A program made the translations under genes and the position numbers. Of a stretch of DNA of 6,699 bases, positions 4,662-6,699 are shown piece after piece (position 1 is the stretch's first letter; every line of letters begins with the position of its first letter). Location of the stretch: NCBI GenBank assembly GCA_031272575.1, contig JAISTO010000039.1, positions 1 to 6,699 on the forward strand. The letters are read 5' to 3'. The notes beneath the pieces are model-generated. The model ran no database searches, was not told the DNA's origin, and was given only the letters and a program-made list of their open reading frames with translations. Source of the stretch: Treponema sp. (GTDB taxonomy: Bacteria; Spirochaetota; Spirochaetia; Treponematales; Breznakiellaceae).

Positions 4662-6699
4662 ATGGCGTCGTCACCGTTGCCGTCAGCGCGGCGAGGTCGA
4701 GGGTGACGGTGTAAGTACCGGTAGAACCAACCTTGAACTTCTTGTCATCACCTGACCCCCTGCCGTTATATGTTACTGCCGCGCCAGTCCCCGACAGGGT
4801 TACATCCTCGGCGCTATCCGCCGTGATGAAGGGATTATCGAAAGTCAGCGAACCAGTCTTGCCGCAGATGAATTTCCAGGTCTTTGAGGCATCCGTCACC
4901 GTCAAAGAATAGGTGAAAGTAACGCCGTCACTGGTAGTCATAGCCTTACTGTTGGTATTCAAATCATAACCCCCCACCGCATCGCCGATGAGCCAAATCT
5001 TGTAGTCATTTGCCCCGGTTACCTTCACCGTGGTGATGGTGTTGTTTGCCGTGTCCAGGGTAATGGTGTAGATGCCGAGGCCATGGCTGGTGGTATCCTC
5101 CCAGATAAGCCACTTTTTATCGGTAGATGAATCCGCCGGTACGTACACCGCGTCCTGAGCGGAACCGGTAGTTCCGGTATTATCGACAAGAGCCTGGAAC
5201 TGAATATAGTTTGTGACGTATCCGCTTGGAGTGGTAGTGTCCGTGTTGACAAGAATCTTGAACTGCCCATTGCAGAGCATCCCCGTCCAAGTGAAGGTCC
5301 CCTCGCTTCCGGTCATGGCGGAAGCTTTTGCTATGTTCCAGTCCAAGCCGTCGGGAGCGGCGTTTCCGTAGAGCCACGCGCCGCCTGCGGTTATGGCTTC
5401 AGGCTTCGTAAAGGTCACCTGGCCCGTGCCGGTGTTCAGCGTGATGGTCCAGGTGCCCTCTTGTAGGATTTTCCACTTTTTATCCGCCCCTGCGTTGTCC
5501 TCCGTAGGATCCATGGTGAAGACCGCGTTTTCCGCGCTCCCCGTGGGCCGCGCCCCGTCAGTCCCCGCCATGAGCCACTTGCCCGCCCAGTCGATGTTTT
5601 CCCCTCCCCGGGTGGCGGCGATTTTCAAATCACCCCCGTAGAGGTTACCCGTCCATGAGAAGGTCGCGGGGTTTTCATCCCCGGCGTCTCCCATTTTCGT
5701 CTTTGTGTCCCCAGTGCCGATCAGCAAGCCCGTGGGGCTTGCCCCGCCCACCAGCCAGAAATGGTCGCAGTCAGAGGCCGCCCAGTTCGCGGTTGCATTA
5801 AAGGTGATGGTAACAACGCCGCTGTCCGCCGCGTTGCTCACACTCGCGCTGGTGTAGGTAAAGCTGTTCTCGCCAACGCCGGTAAAGGTATAGCCCGTCT
5901 TCGCGGCCAGGGTAACCACCGCCTTGTACACCGCGTTGGGGTAGAACTCGCCGGTGTGATCATCGCCGTCCTCCTCCTTCCATGCGATTGCCCCCGTGTA
6001 CTGGTCAGTAGCCGCAAAGTCGCTTACCGGCGATTGGAATTTTTCCGGCGCGGTTACCATGCCCGTGAGGCCAAAGGCGGGGATGGCGGCTGCCGCCGCC
6101 GGCGCCGTTTCCTCACTGCTGACGCTCCCCGTGTTTTTGGAAGCGCTCACCGTCACCTTGAGCTTCTTACCGTAATCGGCAAGGGTCACGGTGTAGGAGG
6201 CGTCGTTTTCCCCAACGTCGCTTCCGTCAGCCGTCCACTGGTAGAAAAGTTGACCGCTGGGATCGTAGGTCAGGCCGCTGGTGACCGCCGTCAGTTCCTC
6301 GCCCACCTTCGCCGTGCCGGTTATGGTAACCTCGCCTGCAAGGTCAGCGCCTGTTACCGCCGTCGTCGGAGCGCTGGTTTTGCTCCCCGCGTTATGTTCC
6401 GCGCTCACCGTCACGGTGATCGTCTTACCCCAATCGTCCGCGGCCACGGTGTAGGCTGCGGACGTGCCGTTTGCCGCCACATCCACTCCCCCGGCTTTCC
6501 ACTGGTAGAAAAGTTGACCGCTGGTCTCCCATACAAGGCCGCTGGTGTCCGCCGTCAGTTGTTCGCCCACTTTTGCCGTGCCGCTGATGCTCACCGTACC
6601 GGCAAGCACGGGTTTGCCGCTTACGATCACCTCAATCGTAACGGTGGTTCCGCTGTAGGTGTAGCCTGTGGGAAGCGTCCCCAGGGTACCGGTGAAGGT
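4660..6699 (-). CDS. Multidomain surface or secreted protein with Ig-like repeats and three SusE/SusF-like glycan-binding modules (5' end outside window)
   Basis: The frame is open to the window edge, giving 679 visible residues and no start or signal peptide; the GTG at 6628-6630 is internal and has coding sequence before it. Counting residues from that GTG: two Ig-like repeats (about 9-94 and 97-178, each with GTAKVGE.LTA, SGQLFYQW and a TVTVSA-type strand); a domain at about 184-283 with QYTGAIAW and GYTFTGV of a type I associate with treponeme and clostridial surface proteins; then three modules at about 286-416, 417-539 and 540-656. Each module has a WL.G start, an aromatic turn (FSWTGNL, FTWTGML, FTYSLTV), a DKKW/DKKF strand and a GTYTVTLD-like strand. 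This pattern resembles the starch-binding domains of Bacteroidetes SusE/SusF. The likely role is binding polysaccharide outside the cytoplasm, with numerous Trp residues as candidate sugar contacts. No catalytic domain is visible. It is the earliest operon gene in view. An adhesin role is the main alternative. Confidence 0.85.
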   Translation of the reverse strand, partial: TFTGTLGTLPTGYTYSGTTVTIEVIVSGKPVLAGTVSISGTAKVGEQLTADTSGLVWETSGQLFYQWKAGGVDVAANGTSAAYTVAADDWGKTITVTVSAEHNAGSKTSAPTTAVTGADLAGEVTITGTAKVGEELTAVTSGLTYDPSGQLFYQWTADGSDVGENDASYTVTLADYGKKLKVTVSASKNTGSVSSEETAPAAAAAIPAFGLTGMVTAPEKFQSPVSDFAATDQYTGAIAWKEEDGDDHTGEFYPNAVYKAVVTLAAKTGYTFTGVGENSFTYTSASVSNAADSGVVTITFNATANWAASDCDHFWLVGGASPTGLLIGTGDTKTKMGDAGDENPATFSWTGNLYGGDLKIAATRGGENIDWAGKWLMAGTDGARPTGSAENAVFTMDPTEDNAGADKKWKILQEGTWTITLNTGTGQVTFTKPEAITAGGAWLYGNAAPDGLDWNIAKASAMTGSEGTFTWTGMLCNGQFKILVNTDTTTPSGYVTNYIQFQALVDNTGTTGSAQDAVYVPADSSTDKKWLIWEDTTSHGLGIYTITLDTANNTITTVKVTGANDYKIWLIGDAVGGYDLNTNSKAMTTSDGVTFTYSLTVTDASKTWKFICGKTGSLTFDNPFITADSAEDVTLSGTGAAVTYNGRGSGDDKKFKVGSTGTYTVTLDLAALTATVTTP
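4663..5775 (-). repeat. Three tandem SusE/SusF-like modules (protein-level repeat)
   Basis: In transcription order the modules occupy about 5383-5775, 5014-5382 and 4663-5013. They share an ordered set of short motifs: FWLVGG, AWLYGN or IWLIGD; LKI, FKI or WKF; DKKWKI, DKKWLI or DKKFKV; and WTITLN, YTITLD or YTVTLD. Similarity is clear in the protein but weak in DNA, so the triplication is old. In known SusE/SusF proteins such tandem modules each bind glycan. That these bind glycan is inferred from the shared pattern. Confidence 0.7.
6097..6606 (-). repeat. Two tandem Ig-like domain repeats with near-identical DNA blocks
   Basis: The units lie at about 6349-6606 and 6097-6342 and are offset by 264 bases (88 codons). 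A 26-base block is identical between them (6235-6260 and 6499-6524), followed by further closely matching DNA. This level of match beyond protein constraint suggests a recent duplication or gene conversion. The unseen upstream part ends in a similar style, so more copies may lie outside the window. Confidence 0.85.

Noticed and set aside
4661..4663. ATG overlapping the TGA stop of the surface-protein gene as start of the binding protein
   Set aside because: No ribosome site precedes it, whereas the ATG at 4648 has GAGGAGG at ideal spacing and gives a normal lipoprotein signal. It remains possible.
6628..6630. GTG as start codon of the large surface protein
   Set aside because: The same frame stays open for 23 further codons to the window edge with a similar Thr/Gly-rich composition, and no signal peptide follows the GTG, so the true start is outside the window.

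Overview
The window looks like part of a GC-rich bacterial chromosome, most probably from a spirochaete of the Treponema lineage (gut-associated type). The main clues are a surface or secreted protein built from Ig-like repeats of the kind common in termite-gut treponemes, and a sugar importer of the LplA/LplB/LplC (CUT1) type, which is frequent in treponemes and in Firmicutes such as Paenibacillus. The assignment is inferred from protein style only; no rRNA or other phylogenetic marker is present.

Layout. Bases 1-163 carry no gene. The first ~130 bases are more AT-rich than the rest and contain two ~26-base direct repeats resembling the multiple terminal repeats at the ends of IS21-family insertion sequences. 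They are followed by TTGACT, a run of nine C and TATCAT just before the first gene. Bases 164-1225 (+) encode a LacI-family transcriptional regulator. It converges on, and overlaps by 38 bases, a four-gene operon on the minus strand that fills the rest of the window. In transcription order this operon holds: a large, 5'-truncated, multidomain surface or secreted protein (4660 to beyond 6699) with two Ig-like repeats, a linker domain and three tandem SusE/SusF-like putative glycan-binding modules; a lipoprotein solute-binding protein (3008-4648); an LplB-type permease (2092-3006); and an LplC-type permease (1188-2081).

How the genes may work together. The minus-strand genes are tightly packed: a strong Shine-Dalgarno sequence overlaps the preceding stop codon at two junctions, and at the third the gap is one base. 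They are therefore very likely co-transcribed and translationally coupled. The lipoprotein and the two permeases form a binding-protein-dependent oligosaccharide importer. No ATPase gene is present, so a shared MsmK/MsiK-type ATPase elsewhere is likely. The large first protein would bind glycan at the surface or in the periplasm, a role played in Bacteroidetes by SusE/SusF next to a TonB-dependent transporter. Its placement with an ABC importer is the most interesting point here. The LacI regulator is the obvious candidate controller, but the operon promoter and its operator lie outside the window.

No tRNA, rRNA, CRISPR array or convincing intrinsic terminator was seen.
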